From the NCBI GenBank assembly GCA_015680685.1, contig MNCI01002098.1, positions 562,574 through 626,573 of the forward strand: a stretch of 64,000 nucleotides of DNA, read 5' to 3'. Of the stretch, positions 24,376-36,010 are shown in pieces. The translations under genes were made by a program, and so were the position numbers. Source of the DNA: Gnetum montanum (Eukaryota; Streptophyta; Gnetopsida; Gnetales; Gnetaceae). The notes under the pieces are model-generated. The model was not told where the DNA came from. It made no database searches and saw nothing but the letters and a program-made list of their open reading frames with translations. Each line of letters starts with the position of its first letter. Within the stretch, counting starts at the first letter, position 1.

Positions 24376-25157
24376 TGATGAGTTGCGATATCGCGTACGC
24401 GATATCATGTCCTGCCTCATTTTCTATAAATAAGAGGCAGCTTCCCTTGCTCAAGGGAGTTACACTTAGACCCTTAGCTAAAATCTTGTAGTTTTACCAT
24501 TCCATAGTTAGAATAATTTCCATGTGCCCGTAATAGGAGCCTTAAAGTGAATGGATCTTTATTCGAGCAAATTGTACCTAAGCACATATTTTTGTATGGC
24601 AATAAAGACAAACTTTATGATAACCCTTGCACCATACAGATTAAGCTAAATAGTAATTAATTATTGTTCAATGTTTAAATTATTTCCTAATTAATTAATC
24701 TCTCTCTCAACCCTTGACTCTCCTAGTTAAGTACACTCAGTACGACCACTTCGAGCATGTGTGTAGTGCTTGGTAACCTAGTAACGAGTAGTGTTTGGTA
24801 ATCCCAACAGTGTTGCATTGGTTCAGGATGTGTGCGACAAGTGGGAATGTATACTAGTGTTAGGAACAATTAGAACATAGTTAGTGAATAGTTAATGAAA
24901 TTTAGTCACTTAGTTCTCCTTACCTTTCCCTTAGTAGCATAAGACATCAAAAAGATAAAAGTTATAAAAATCATGTACCTCAAGCTTACTTAACCATACA
25001 ACCGTGAAAATACAAGTAACTTTGGGAAGATAGCAATTGATTAAACCTAAGTGTTCCATTAAGGTGCATAAGCACTTAGTCCTTAGAGTTTGACCTAATT
25101 GTGTGTGAAACGCTCGTATTCGTATGGTTGAGTGTAGGGGTACCTTGCCACTCATCA
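24376..25157 (+). repeat. solo LTR with TSD CTAAT
   Basis: TGATGAG...CTCATCA, 782 bp, flanked by CTAAT at 24371-24375 and 25158-25162. TATAAATA is at 24425-24432, giving a U3 of only 49 bp with two GATATC cores (24387 and 24401 region). AATAAAGACA lies near 24600. It lies in the 3' UTR of copy C in the opposite orientation, with no internal sequence attached. Confidence 0.92.
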
Positions 25158-25538
25158 CTAATGTACCTAGCACTCATTAACAAAAAGTTAGAAAATCACA
25201 CCAAATAGAAGAGAATATAAAAAAATTTGTAAAATATTCAAGAAATATCAAATATACTAATGATGGTGTAAAACAAAAATTAGAAAAGATTAATATCATG
25301 AAAGAAAAAGATGAAAAATGGAGAAAATGTAAAATAAAAAGTTATAAAAAATGTGTAAAATAAAAAAATTGAAAAAACTGAGTCGCTTAAATGATTGGCA
25401 TGGTTGGCCATCTCCCCCATGACTAAGTTGAGAGGAGGAGATTCAAAATATGGAGTGTCATTGTCCATCTAATTAAGTGCTTATTGTGTTGGCTGGCATA
25501 TACTCATGGAAAGGTCTAATTTGTTAGATGTTAACTAG

Positions 25539-25539
25539 N
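25539..25539. other. single N marking missing sequence
   Basis: Just left of the N the sequence matches D near 32550; just right of it the sequence matches D near 32884. About 330 bp present in D, including integrase C-terminal sequence, is absent. The N probably marks an unsized gap or a collapsed join. Confidence 0.7.
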
Positions 25540-26325
25540 TGTACGGAGTTCAGATTGAATGGGAAGTATTGGTAGTTTACCTTACATGAGCTCATAGGAA
25601 GAGTAGCCTATAGGAAGTTTCCATATGGAGCGGTAAGTCCAAAGGGCGTCCTTGAGTTTTGTGCTCTAGTATTTCTTATACTAGCTAATAGTTCTTGTTA
25701 TTATCCTTGTGATTTACCTATTGGTAACCTCAGCTTGACCATTAGCTTAGAGATGGTAAGATGTTGTAAGTTTATGTTCAACTCCCAAGCATTGCATGAA
25801 CTTTTGAAAATTAGTGCTTGTAAACTGAGTTCCATTGTCAAACATTAATGCATGGTGCACACCAAACCTATTTACAACATTTTGTTGTACAAACCGAGTA
25901 GTAGTTGAAGATGTATAGTTGATGATAGTTGATGCTTTTGCCCAATTTGTACAATAGTTAATAGCAATTATGATGTACGCCTTTTCATTTGACATGGGCA
26001 TGATGGGACCCATGAAGTCTACGCCCCAGATGTTGAATGGTTCAAATGATTGAATCCATTGTTGAGGTCCCTCCATTTGAGTAGTCATTCCATCATCCCT
26101 TTGGCATCATTCACAAGAGCAGACGTAATGGTGAGCATCCATAAAGAGTGTTGGCCAATAGTACCCTTCCATTAGGATTTTAATGGCCATGCATCTCCCA
26201 GCATAGTTTCCTCCACAAGGACCTTCATGAGCATCTTGGAGAATGTGCAGTTGATCAGCATCAAGGACACAACAACAAACCAAGTCATCGGCACACACGT
26301 TGTATAAGTGTTTGTTGATCTCCAT
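25540..26325 (-). pseudogene. integrase of copy C (H2C2 finger and DDE core)
   Basis: Minus strand. The open block 26325-26107 is the H2C2 zinc finger region: H-E-G-P-C-G-G-N-Y-A-G-R followed by a YW-P and a C-S-C-like end. The open block 26088-25747 is the catalytic core, with W-G-V-D-F-M-G-P (first Asp), F-D-N-G-T-Q-F (second Asp) and, after a stop, A-N-G-Q-A-E (catalytic Glu), so all three acidic residues are still visible. The C-terminal domain is mostly lost at the N at 25539. Core spacing fits Ty3/gypsy integrase. Confidence 0.85.
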
Positions 26326-26499
26326 GAAGTGCTTTACTTGGTGAAGAAACTACTATTTCTTCTAGTGGTCCAACCCTTGTGGCATCTCTTGAGTAAGAAG
26401 ATAGGTGAAAATGCGATCATACCATTTTGGCTCATTGGGCATTTATTTAGTTATAACCCCAACAAAGAGGAGTTCATCAAGAGATGTATCAGATAATGT

Positions 26500-27720
26500 G
26501 CTTTCTTCCTCTTTGTCATCCCATCGCAACTAAGACAAGTAATCAGTGACCACATTCTCAATGTTCTTTCGATCTACCATCATAAGATTGAACTTCTATA
26601 AGATCATTACGCATCGTATAACATGGGGGCTTACCATTGGCTTCTTCATTAGGAAGTGGATAACACTATGGTGTATGTGCATAAACACCTTATATCCAAG
26701 CACATAATGCCTGAAATTTTCTAGAGCAAACACCACCACCATCAATTCTTTCTCTGTAGTGGTGTAATTGAATTCTACACCCACAATGCTTTAGCTAGCA
26801 TAGTGGATGTAGTATGGATGTTTCTTATCATCTAATTGCATCAACACTACTTCCAAAGCATAATTTGATGCATTTTTCATGATATGAAATGGTCTAGACC
26901 CGTTATATGCTTGTAGAATTGGGGTTTTCACAAGCTTTTCTTTGAGTTGTTGAAATGCTTTTTCAAATTCCTTGGTCTAGACAAAAGAAACATCTTTCTT
27001 TGTTAGCTTCACCAATAGCTTTATGATCTTAGAGAAATTTTTTATGAATTTTTAGTAGTAGCCAGTGTGTCTAAGGAATGACTAAACATCTTTAGCCATT
27101 TCTAGTTGGCAAGTTATTCCTTGGATAATCCTTATTTTTTTCTAGTCCACCTTAATTCCTGCTTGTGAGATCCTATGCCCCAATACAATGCCTTCCTAGA
27201 ACATTAAGTGACTTTTCTACCAATAGACCTGTAATTTAGTTTTAACACATCATTTTAGCACTTTCTCAAGGTAGTCCAAGGCTTCCTCAAATGTAGCTCC
27301 AGAGGTGGAGAAGTCATCCATGAAGACTTTCACACCATTACCAATTTGCTATTGTAAGATGCTCAAGACGAGGCATTGAAATGTGGCAGGAGCATTGTAT
27401 AGATATAACGACATCTTATGATATGAAAAAGTCCCGTAGGGACTTGTGACCATTGTCTTTTCTTAGTCCTCTGGTGGAATTTGAATTTGGTTATAGCCAC
27501 TATAACCATCTAGGAAGTTGTAGTAACAATGCCTTGATATTGTGTCTAGCACTTGATCAACAAATGGCAATGGAAAATGATCCTTGAATGTTGCCATATT
27601 TAATAGCCTAAAATCAATGTAGACCCACCACTTGCCATCTTTATTTAGCACAATTACAAGTGGGCTAACCCACTTACTATTCACAATGGGATAAATGAAC
27701 CCCACCTTGAGGAGTTACTT
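26500..27720 (-). pseudogene. reverse transcriptase and RNase H of copy C
   Basis: The RT fingers/palm block is open at 27705-27463: K-D-G-K-W-W-V-Y-I-D-F-R-L-L-N followed by D-H-F-P-L-P-F-V-D-Q and D-G-Y-S-G-Y-N-Q-I. The catalytic box F-M-D-D-F is intact near 27310-27325. The thumb/connection lies at about 27200-26930. RNase H (about 26900-26530) is open at 26784-26596 with T-T-T-E-K-E-L-M-V-V-V-F-A and R-H-Y-V-L-G. Where T-D-H-S is usual it reads H-I-H-H-S, so that Asp is lost. The wording of these motifs is that of the Athila lineage. Confidence 0.88.
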
Positions 27721-28259
27721 GATTTCCTCTTTGAAGATTTGGTTCAATTTGGGGTTCAATCACCTTTGTGGTTGTCATTTTGGCTTCATGGATGGGTCAG
27801 TGTAGATGTGATGCTGACATATCCTAGGGTCAATCCCTATAAGTTTAAGATATGACCAAGCAAAATTTGCTAACCACCTTTTAACTACCTTCAATAGCAT
27901 TTGTTTTTTCTTTGCAGCAATATTTTCATTAATTATGATCAACTTTTTATTTTTCAAAAACACATATTCCATTTCTACCAATAATGGTTTTAGTTCAAGG
28001 GGCTCTTGATTAAATTTATTAAGAATTTCCAACTCTTCCCTATGTCATTTGTATCATTAAAGAGTTGGTGATGAACTTGCTCAAGTTCATCCATGCTTGA
28101 AACATACTCACATGTTAGGCTCTCAGCTAGTTTCATGCATAGTTTTCTACCTTTAGAATCAGTGGTTAGCCATTGGGTGCCCTCCTATTTTATGGCTATT
28201 GAATATAGACACCTTTGAATTTCTTCTTCTGATGCACACTACTTACATGTAGAGATAGA
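27721..28259 (-). other. protease-RT linker of copy C
   Basis: Minus-strand coding remnant between protease and RT. The open block 28032-27775 begins E-I-L-N-K-F and contains L-E-L-K-P-L-L and I-D-P-R-I-C-Q-H. It matches the linker of element E at 59280-59512 (P-R-I-C-Q-H-R-I-Y). It is part of the Pol polyprotein, without a known catalytic role. Confidence 0.7.
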
Positions 28260-28660
28260 TGCTTACTTAATGACCCAAAATTTCTGCACACAATTGCACC
28301 CACTAACATTGTACACAATACATGGAACTCTCTTCTTCTTGATCTTTCCAAATGCATTTTCTTTAGAGATGTCCAAGGAAAGATCTTTGATGCCCATTTT
28401 TTCATCTATGGTGCTTAGCCATGCCCTTCCAATGATGATTGGGAAGTCCCCTTTGTAGTTCTCCACTTTGATTTCCAGGAAGTCGGTAGGATAGACAATG
28501 GTCACAATGTCTTCTACTAGTTCCAATGGAATAGTGATGGATTGGTCTACCAATTCTAATCATGTGTTTCTCTTCTTGAGAGGAGGTAGGCTCTAGGTAG
28601 TGTACATCTCATGAGAACTCAAATTAATGCTAGAACCTGAATCAAAAATATCCTTTCATA
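28260..28660 (-). pseudogene. aspartic protease of copy C
   Basis: Read on the minus strand, D-S-G-S-S-I-N-L lies near 28645-28620, so the catalytic retropepsin triplet D-S-G is intact. A stop/frameshift follows, then the open block 28553-28263: V-D-Q-S-I-T, E-D-I-V-T-I-V and P-I-I-I-G-R-A-W-L-S-T-I, the last equivalent to the I-(L/I)-G-R-P-(F/W)-L motif of the second half. Length and order fit an Athila-type protease. Confidence 0.8.
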
Positions 28661-31000
28661 GTTCATTCCTAGAAATTTGCAAATAAATTAGAGGACTTCT
28701 AGAATTGGCTAACTTCCTAGGAAGGTTTACTACATGGATCCAATTAGACACAATATGAGTAAGCATTATAGTATGGGTCATTGGCAGATTTTGGTTTGAA
28801 CAAGAACTAAAGGAATTTGATGTGGAGGAAGAGGTATGAGTAGGTTGTTCAACCATGGGTGTAGGTGAGGGCTTAGGTGGACTACGAGGTCAAAGGAAAG
28901 GTCTTTTATTTGATCAGGAATTTGACCCCTCCAATTGATGACTAGGTTGCAAATTAACAACCCTTGTAGCATTGCATTATAGTAGTTAAGCAGGTAGTTC
29001 ACCTTGCATTAGTGAAGTAGGTGGTAGCTATGCAACTGGAGGAGTGTGTGTGGGGACAAGAGGAGGATAAGAATAAGAGATGGTATGCCTTCTTTCATGT
29101 GGAAAAGTAGCTCAATAATACTATGAAGGGTTGTAGTGGGGCTAGAAATTAGAAACATGACTTGAAGAGTCATGTGGAGACATGGGTTGTTGAACATGGT
29201 AACCATATGGATCAGGCTATTGATAAGGGTATTATTGCTTGGGTAGTGCAAGTGCCCATGATTGTGGCTACTACCATTGTTGGTACTATTCATATGGTTG
29301 TAGTTCTACTTGGATAGTATGGTTGTTGCTGGTACAACTACCTAAGATTACCTTGAGGATAAGGCAACCTTCTAGATGTTTTCCTTTATGTAAGTTGTGG
29401 ATGTAAGGCATACACCCTAGACTCCTGTAGATGTGACACAACAGGGTAACATCCCTTAGGATGTTCATAGTGACAGACATCACATCCATGATCATCATCT
29501 AATTCACTATTAAAAACCTCTTCAATTATACTAATTTTACCCTTACTTTTGTAATATGCATGTTCAGCTTCCTTGTGCCTCCTGCACTCATAGTCACTAC
29601 CTTGTTTTCTAGACTCTTTAGCAATTTTAAGAACAACTTGAAATTTTCTATCCATGGAGTCCCTTAACTAATCAACCTTGGCTGTAATTTCAGATTGGAA
29701 TTGTTGAAGTGGCAAGGATTTCTTATGCATCCCCTCATAAAATATGGATTCATCCTTGTTTTTGCAAAATCAAACCTCCCTTTTGTAGATGGAAGGATTA
29801 TGGTTGTACTCCTCTACACTTTCTCTTTTTTGTAGCTTGCCTTCCTCTTTTTCTACCTACTCTATTAATCTTTGTACTTGATAGGAACTTAGTTCTGACA
29901 ATTTCCCTTGAATAGAGAAACCAAGGGTTTTCCCTGTTTCATTATGAAGCCTGTCTACAATGTGACAAAGTTGAACCAATTGAGAATAACCATGGCTCAG
30001 ACATTTGTGCATTAAGGCATAGTATTGGCCAATAGTAGTATCCAAGGGTTTGTGAGTTCATTGCTTCCATCCTTGGATTTACTTCCTTAAGTTGGACACT
30101 CTAGAGTATGTTTGATACTTTTCATTGAACAATTCAAGCATGGTACTCCATCTCTTGATAGATTCTGGTTCCAAGGACTAGTACCAATTCTCTGCTTCCT
30201 TGATGAGTATCCTTCAAAACAACTTCAATTTCTACCACCTGTTTTCTATATTTTGCAAGGAACATGCATCTTGAAAATACTAAAGATGATTCTGTGAATT
30301 AGAGTAGTATCCCCCTTCAGATTAAGGTGATTTGGCTATATTTCACATGCCTTGCTAGGATTCTGACTGCCTCTATGATGTTAAGCATACTTTGGGTAGT
30401 GAATGAAGGCTTATCGAGAACTTGATCATGGTGCCTACAATGTCCTTGACTACCCCTTCGTTCATGGTGATGTGCCTCTCTTGAACGTATACATCCTTAC
30501 TCTTTCCTTTCTCGATGATCCCCTTGATTATCATGGTTCCATCGATCATTGCACTCATTTTGATCACCTCCACCACAATCTCACCTTCTACAGTCATGAT
30601 CAGAGCTAGAAGAACAAGAAGAAGATGATGAAGGGAAAGAAGAAGGAGAACTAGCACCATCATGGTGCCTACTACTGCCTCTTTAGTGATCATGACCATG
30701 GTTCCAATCTTACTTTTTTTTAGCATCCTTGTCTTGACTTTCCCCTTTAGATCCTTCTTTGTCATTGGATTCCTTGTTACCAGAATCAGGATTGTGAACT
30801 ATGGAGTGAAAATTTTGGTTTTGACCTCCATCACCAAAGTCAAAGAGATGAGCATCATTGAATAGAAAACCCCTAGAGAAGGATTCTCCACTAGCTTGTT
30901 GGTATAATAGAAATGAAGGGTCATTAAGTCATTTTCCCTTTAGAAATTCATAGTGCTATTCTAGTTATTGATCCTACAAGTGTTGTGCTTCAGTGGGATG
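28661..31000 (-). pseudogene. gag of copy C
   Basis: From about 31000 down to 28661. The Ser/Arg/Asp/His-rich segment (about 30720-30420) contains a long Ser run with R-H-H-D and D-H-R-E-R type repeats in one frame. The capsid-like core is at about 30395-29860; the open block 30045-29857 has L-N-E/H-N-E-T-G-K type spacing and S-Y-Q-V-Q-R-L. The zinc knuckle-like C-D-V-C-H-Y-E-H-P-K-G-C is within 29655-29386, followed by a V-S-H-L-Q-E-S motif. The Pro/His/Tyr-rich tail is at 29300-28800. Gag packages the RNA and forms the particle. Frame breaks separate all segments. Confidence 0.75.
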
Positions 31001-31433
31001 GTAGTCCTTAGCATCAACATCTTCCACATTATACTCCCCATTGTGGCCTTGAAGACCACATCATATAAACATTTGATAGAGCATTACAAGAGCAGCATAA
31101 TCAAGCGGCAACACAATGTTGTCCTTCATGTCACACCACTACAACTATTCATCCTAGTGGAGAATGAAGGTGAAATTTGGCACATACTCATTAGGATGGG
31201 TATAGATAATTTGATACTATTAAGGCTTTGTCAAATGAATGTTATCAACCTTGGATAAATAAGCACTCCTATGAGAAGAAGACAATTTTCGTTTACAAGA
31301 TAGAAATCACAATGTGCTCTCAGAATTTGTTGTAGTAAGTGTAAAATAAGATATGACTCTCAGGTTTGTTCCAATGATTTAAATACTTTTACTATGTCCT
31401 AGATAGCACAAAAAACAACAAAAATATCCTTGA
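31001..31433 (-). other. gag N-terminal remnant and leader of copy C
   Basis: Between the PBS and the Arg/Ser-rich part of gag. Weak coding similarity to the N-terminal gag segment of E (56090-56440) may persist around 31010-31230, but I could not trace a frame. Confidence 0.4.
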
Positions 31434-31445
31434 CAATGGTGCCAA
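31434..31445 (-). promoter_or_regulatory. primer binding site of copy C
   Basis: CAATGGTGCCAA on the plus strand is TTGGCACCATTG on the coding strand, directly next to the 5' LTR. With only C-to-T/G-to-A changes it equals the tRNA-Asp complement TGGCGCCGTTGCC used by Athila elements. It primes minus-strand cDNA synthesis. Confidence 0.65.
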
Positions 31446-32327
31446 TGATGAGCAGCGAGGTACCCTTACGCCCAACCATACGAATCACTAAGGCATTATG
31501 CGCAATCTGGTTGAATTCCGTGGACCTATAGTTATCTCGTACACTAGTTCCTCTAGGAAGTGAAATGATATTGAGAACATTTTTTGTCTTCCCAACTACA
31601 CTTTTGAGGCTCAAGGTTATGGTTTAAGTGTAATTGAGGTTATATGAATTTTTATTGTTTTATATTTTATGGATGTAATTACCTACAACAAGAATAAAGA
31701 GTCAAGTAGATTAAAAGCTAAACTATATGTTGCCTGTAGTCTAACATAAGTAATTGTTCCACTTTCTTGAACACATCTTGAACACATATATCACTACAGG
31801 GCTACCAAAAATTAAGTGTTGTTGGGTTACCAAGTACTATATGAATGCTCAAAGTGGTCATGCTCATGTTTATTAACCAACTGGAAATAAATTGCTTAAT
31901 TCAAATACATTAAAGTAAAGAGCAATAAAGTAAAATGCATTAAATAAAATATTAAGCTATTCTCGGTGCTACAAGGATTGTCAAAAGAGTTCATTTTATT
32001 CTTGTCAGACTACTGTGTTCAGGTACATTAGTGCTTAAGCAAAGAATCGTACACACTCTAGACTCCTTCTATAGGCACTCAAAAAATATTCTAACTCTAA
32101 GGAAAAGAAATGACAAGAGCTTTGCTACCTTGATTGAAAAATAAAACTAAAACTATCCAAAAACTAACTAAAAACTAGAGCCTAGGCTCAGCATTTATAA
32201 ACTTGGGAAATATACCCTCACGTCAGATACTCAACATCAGAGCTAGGTCCCAATGTCACGTATGCAATGTGATAGCCCTGACGTCTTGTACACAATGTTA
32301 TAGTTAATGCCAAAAATATGTTCATCA
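31446..32327 (-). repeat. 5' LTR of copy C
   Basis: TGATGAG...TTCATCA, 882 bp, partner of 21720-22539. The first 90 bases on the plus strand carry the terminal family signature (CAGCGAGGTACCC... CCAACCATACG). The U3 side (32200-32327) holds a reverse TATA-like region and several ACGTC/GATA-like degenerate repeats. Confidence 0.9.
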
Positions 32328-32559
32328 ACAGTAGAAAGTAGAAAAGAAAAAAGGATGTAAAAATAACAAAGTGTAAAATGAAAAATAGAAAACAAATGAG
32401 AAGTCATTTATATGATGAGCATGGATGACCATCTCCCCCATGACTAAGTTGGAAGAAGGAGATTCAAAAAATTGATCATGGTTGTCTATCTAAGGAGGTG
32501 TTGTGACAATTGGCTTTCCTATATTCATGGAAAGGTTTAATTTATTACATGTTAATAAT
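32328..32559 (-). other. 3' UTR of element D, proximal part
   Basis: It resumes after copy C with A-rich sequence (32331-32400). The family marker CCATCTCCCCCATGACTAAG is at 32430-32449, immediately downstream of integrase. It joins to 21719 if copy C is removed. Confidence 0.65.
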
Positions 32560-33700
32560 TTGTTTCTTGTCTAGGATCTCAAGTTTGTAGATCAACATGG
32601 CCCTAGAAGGAAAGGTTTCTAAAATAATATAAGGGCCTTTTCACAATGTTTGCAACTTGGTTCATTGTGGCACATGTGTGGGGTTCCAATAGAGGACCTT
32701 ATCTCCTAACTGAAATTTGACTTTTCTAATTCTAAGGTCATGGCATTTTTTGTTAAATGCCTTGTGCAAGTTGTTAAATGATAAGGCCATCAATTGCTTT
32801 TTGTCTAGAAAGTTAAGATTCATTAATGTTTCTTTTTGTGCTAGACTTAAGTCAAGGTCAAGGTTGTAGGCTATTAAAAGTGTATGGATCTTAGATTGAA
32901 TAGGAAGAGTTGATAATTTTTCATATATCAGATCATAGGAAGAGTAGCCTATAGGGAGCTTCCAAGTGGAGCGGTAGGCCTAGAGGGCATTGTTGAGTCT
33001 CATTCTCCTATCTCTCCTATATTTGCTAACTATTCTTATTAAGATCTTACTGATTTTCCTATTTGCAACCTCAGCCTGACCATCAACTTGGAAATGATAA
33101 GGTGTTATTAATTTATGCTCAAATCCCAAGCAGTGCATGAGCTTCTGAAAGGTAGGATCTATAAAGTGTGTTTCATTATAAAAAATTAATGCATGTGGCA
33201 TACCAAACCTATTTACAATATTCTTTTGTACAAACCAAGTAGTAGTAGAAGATGTATAGTCAATGATAGTTGCTACTTCTACCCATTTTGTATAATAGTT
33301 AATGGTGACTATGATGCATGCTTTTCCATTTGATAGGGGTGTGATGGGATCCATGAAGTCAATGCCCCAGATGTCAAAGGGTTCTAGTGGATGTATCCAC
33401 TACTGAGGGTCCTCCATATGAGCAGTCCTTTCACCATCACATTTCAAACATTCAAAAGAGTTAGAAAATTGATGAGAATTCCTAAAAAGTGTTGGCCAAT
33501 AATATCTTTCCATTAAGATCTTAATGGTTGTGCATCTTCCTACATAGACAAGGACCCTCATGAGCATCTTGGAGAATGCATAGTTGATCAACATTAGGGA
33601 CACACCAACAAACCAAGCCATTAGTGCACACCTTGTAGAGGTGCTTGTTGATCTCCATGAAGTGTTTCACCTAGTGAAGAAACTAATTTTTCTTCCTATG
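32560..33700 (-). pseudogene. integrase of element D
   Basis: The H2C2 region is at about 33700-33400. The core is open at 33354-32980 (124 residues), starting just after the first Asp box. The second Asp box reads F-Y-N-E-T-H-F instead of F-D-N-G-T-H/Q-F, so the catalytic Asp became Tyr. The Glu motif V-D-G-Q-A-E survives. The GPY/C-terminal segment extends to about 32560 with V-L-Y/K-K-L-P type residues. It fills the part missing at 25539 in copy C. Confidence 0.78.
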
Positions 33701-33779
33701 ATCTAGCTCTTATGGCATTTCTTAAGTGAGAAGATAGGTGAGAATGCCATTGTACCATTTAGACTTAGTGTTTAATTGT

Positions 33780-35100
33780 TCAGTTATAGCATTGACAAAG
33801 AGAATTTCATCAGGAAACTAATTAGATAGTGGGATTTTCTCCTTTTTATCATTCCATCTCAACTAAGACAAGTGGTCAGTGATCACATTCTTAGTTCCCT
33901 GTCAATCTACCATTGTAAGACCAAATTCCTACAAGATCACTAGTCATCATATGATACAGGGGCTCACTGTTGGCTTATTCATTAGGAAGTGAATTGCACT
34001 ATGGTCCATGTGCATGAACATCTTATATCTAAGTACATATTGCCTAAATTTCTCCAAGGCAAACACCCCTACCATCAATTCATTTTCTACGGTGTAGTTT
34101 AGCTTTGCATCCATAATGCTTCAGCTTACATAGTATATAGAATAAGGTTGTTTCTAATCATCCAATTGTGTAAGCACAATCCCCAAGGCATAATTCAATG
34201 CATCCATCATGACGTGAAGTGGTCTAGATTAGTTTGGGGCTCATAGAAATAGAGTTTCTATGAGTTTTTCCTTCAGCTATTAGAATGCATTTTCACATTC
34301 CTTGGTCCAAAAAAATGGAGCATCTTTCTTTGTTGCTCAACCAATGGTTTTGTGATCTTAGATAAATTCTCTATGAATATTTGGTAGTAACCAATGTATC
34401 AAAGGAATGATCAGACATCTTTTATAATTTTTGGTTGATGGGTAATTCTTTGGATGATCCTAATCTTTTTAGGGTCAACCTCAATCCCTACTTGTGAGAT
34501 TCTATGCTACAACATAGTGCCCTCCTTGACCATTAGATGGCTCTTCTAATAATTGAACTAAAGATTGGTCTCCACACATCTTTTGAGCATCTTCTCAAGA
34601 TAGTCTAGGGCTTGCTCAAATGTAGACCCATAGGTGAAGAAGTAATCCATAAATACTTCCATCTTGCTACCGATTTGCTACTAAAAAAATACTCTAGACC
34701 ATGTTTTGGAATGTTGTAAGGGGATTACATAGGCCAAATGACATCTTTTGATATGCAAAAGTTTTGCAAGGACTCATGATTATGGTTTTAGCTTGTTCTT
34801 ATGATGCAATTTGAATTTGGTTATAATCACTATAACCATCTAGAAAGCTGAAGTAGTAATGCCTAGAAATGGTGTTCAATACTTGATCCACAAATGGCAA
34901 TGAGAAGTGATCTTTAAATGCTATCATGTTCAATAGCCTAAAATCAATACAAACTCACCACTTGCCAACTTTCTTTGGTACTATGACTAGTTCACTAACC
35001 CACTCACTATCTGCAATGGGGTAGATGAACCCTACTTTGAGTAGTTATTTGATTTCCTCTTTAGTGATTTGCTTCAATTTGTGATTCAACCACCACTAGG
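33780..35100 (-). pseudogene. reverse transcriptase and RNase H of element D
   Basis: RT runs from about 35100 to 34280, RNase H from about 34270 to 33880. The catalytic box near 34640-34655 reads F-M-D-Y-F: the second Asp is Tyr, so polymerase activity would be lost. The fingers block near 35000-34880 keeps S-P-L/A-L-V-I-V-P-K and V-D-Q-V-L-N patterns with stops. RNase H keeps H-Y/C-V-L-R type residues and an A-I-H-F-L-M-N-K-P block near 33980. Confidence 0.72.
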
Positions 35101-35589
35101 GCTTCCTCTTTGGTATCATGGTTAGATTAGTGTAGATACAATGCTAGCATATTCTAGGATAAATCCATGTGAGTTTGGGATATAACCAAGCAAAGGTTGT
35201 TGACCATCTGTTGAGCACTTTTAGCAACATCTCCTTTTATTTAGGAGTAAGATTTGCATTGATTATTATTGACTTCCCATTTTTCAAGAGTGCATACTTC
35301 ATGTCAGTAGCTAGTGTTTTCAACTCAAGGGGCTCTTGTTCAAAATTCTTAGGAATTTCCAACTCTCCCCAATTGGTATCATCAATTTTGTTAATGGAGA
35401 GTTAGTGATGAACTTCCTCTAGTTCATCCATGCCTTCCACATAGGCACATGTTAGGCTCTCAATAGATTCCATATAAAATGTTAAGCTACTCTTGGGATT
35501 AGCTGTCAACCACTGGGTGTCCTCTTGCTTTATGGCTACCACATACCAGAATCTTTGAATTTTAGATATATTAGCATACTAACTACATG
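35101..35589 (-). other. protease-RT linker of element D
   Basis: Minus-strand remnant equivalent to 27721-28259 of copy C, with recognisable L-E-F-L-K-K and C-Q-H-C-I-Y-T-N type residues in broken frames. No separate gene. Confidence 0.55.
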
Positions 35590-36010
35590 CTTTGATAGAT
35601 ACACTATTAAAAACCCATAGTTTTTACACACAGTTGCACCCTACATCACTAGATGAAATGCATGGAACTTTCTTCCTCTCAATCTTTCCAAATGCATTTT
35701 CTTTAGATATTTCGATGGAAAGATCTCGAATCCCCAATCGTGCATCAATAGTGCTCAGCCAAGCCCTTACCATGATGATTGGAAATTTTCCCTTGCAATT
35801 GTTTACTTGGATCACTAGGAAATCAATGGGACAGGACCACCCATAAACAATGATCATAATGTCCTTCACTAGTCCTAAGGAAATTGTGATGAAATGATCA
35901 GCTAACTCAAGACAGATGTTTCTCTTCTTGAGTGGAGGTAGGTTTTAGGCTTTATACATCTTATGGAAAATCATATTAACACCAAAGCCTAAATCTAGAA
36001 GAGCCTTGCA
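35590..36010 (-). pseudogene. aspartic protease of element D
   Basis: The active-site segment near 35998-35970 reads L-L-D-L-G-F-G-V-N, so the catalytic Asp-x-Gly is kept. The second half is open at 35869-35624 with P-I-D-F-L-V-I-Q, F-P-I-I-M-V-R-A-W-L-S-T-I and D-L-S-I-E-I-S-K-E-N-A-F. The usual I-G-R is here M-V-R. It aligns with 28263-28553 and 58703-58993. Confidence 0.75.

Larger units (their letters stand above)
22550..25380 (-). other. 3' UTR of copy C with a nested solo LTR
   Basis: Non-coding. It contains the (AG)17 microsatellite and, at 23780-24010, three degenerate copies of a unit ending in a pyrimidine-rich run and a CACACCATG-type motif (near 23812, 23893, 23970). The solo LTR 24376-25157 splits it. 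It ends with the family marker CCATCTCCCCCATGACTAAG-type block at 25409-25428, just downstream of integrase. Confidence 0.6.
21720..32327 (-). mobile_element. full-length Athila-like gypsy copy C nested in element D
   Basis: Complete structure on the minus strand: 5' LTR 31446-32327, PBS 31445-31434, gag, protease, RT, RNase H, integrase, 3' UTR (with a solo LTR inside), PPT and 3' LTR 21720-22539. The flanks GTAAT (21715-21719) and ACAGT (32328-32332) differ only by transitions and could be a decayed 5-bp duplication. This copy retains most catalytic motifs but has stops throughout. A stretch of roughly 330 bp of integrase C-terminus is missing at the N at 25539. Confidence 0.85.

Noticed and set aside
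30373-30765. 130-residue minus-strand frame rich in Met, Leu and Ile
   Set aside because: Shifted-frame shadow of the Ser/Arg/Asp/His-rich gag segment of copy C; the alternative frame matches the segment in E and B.
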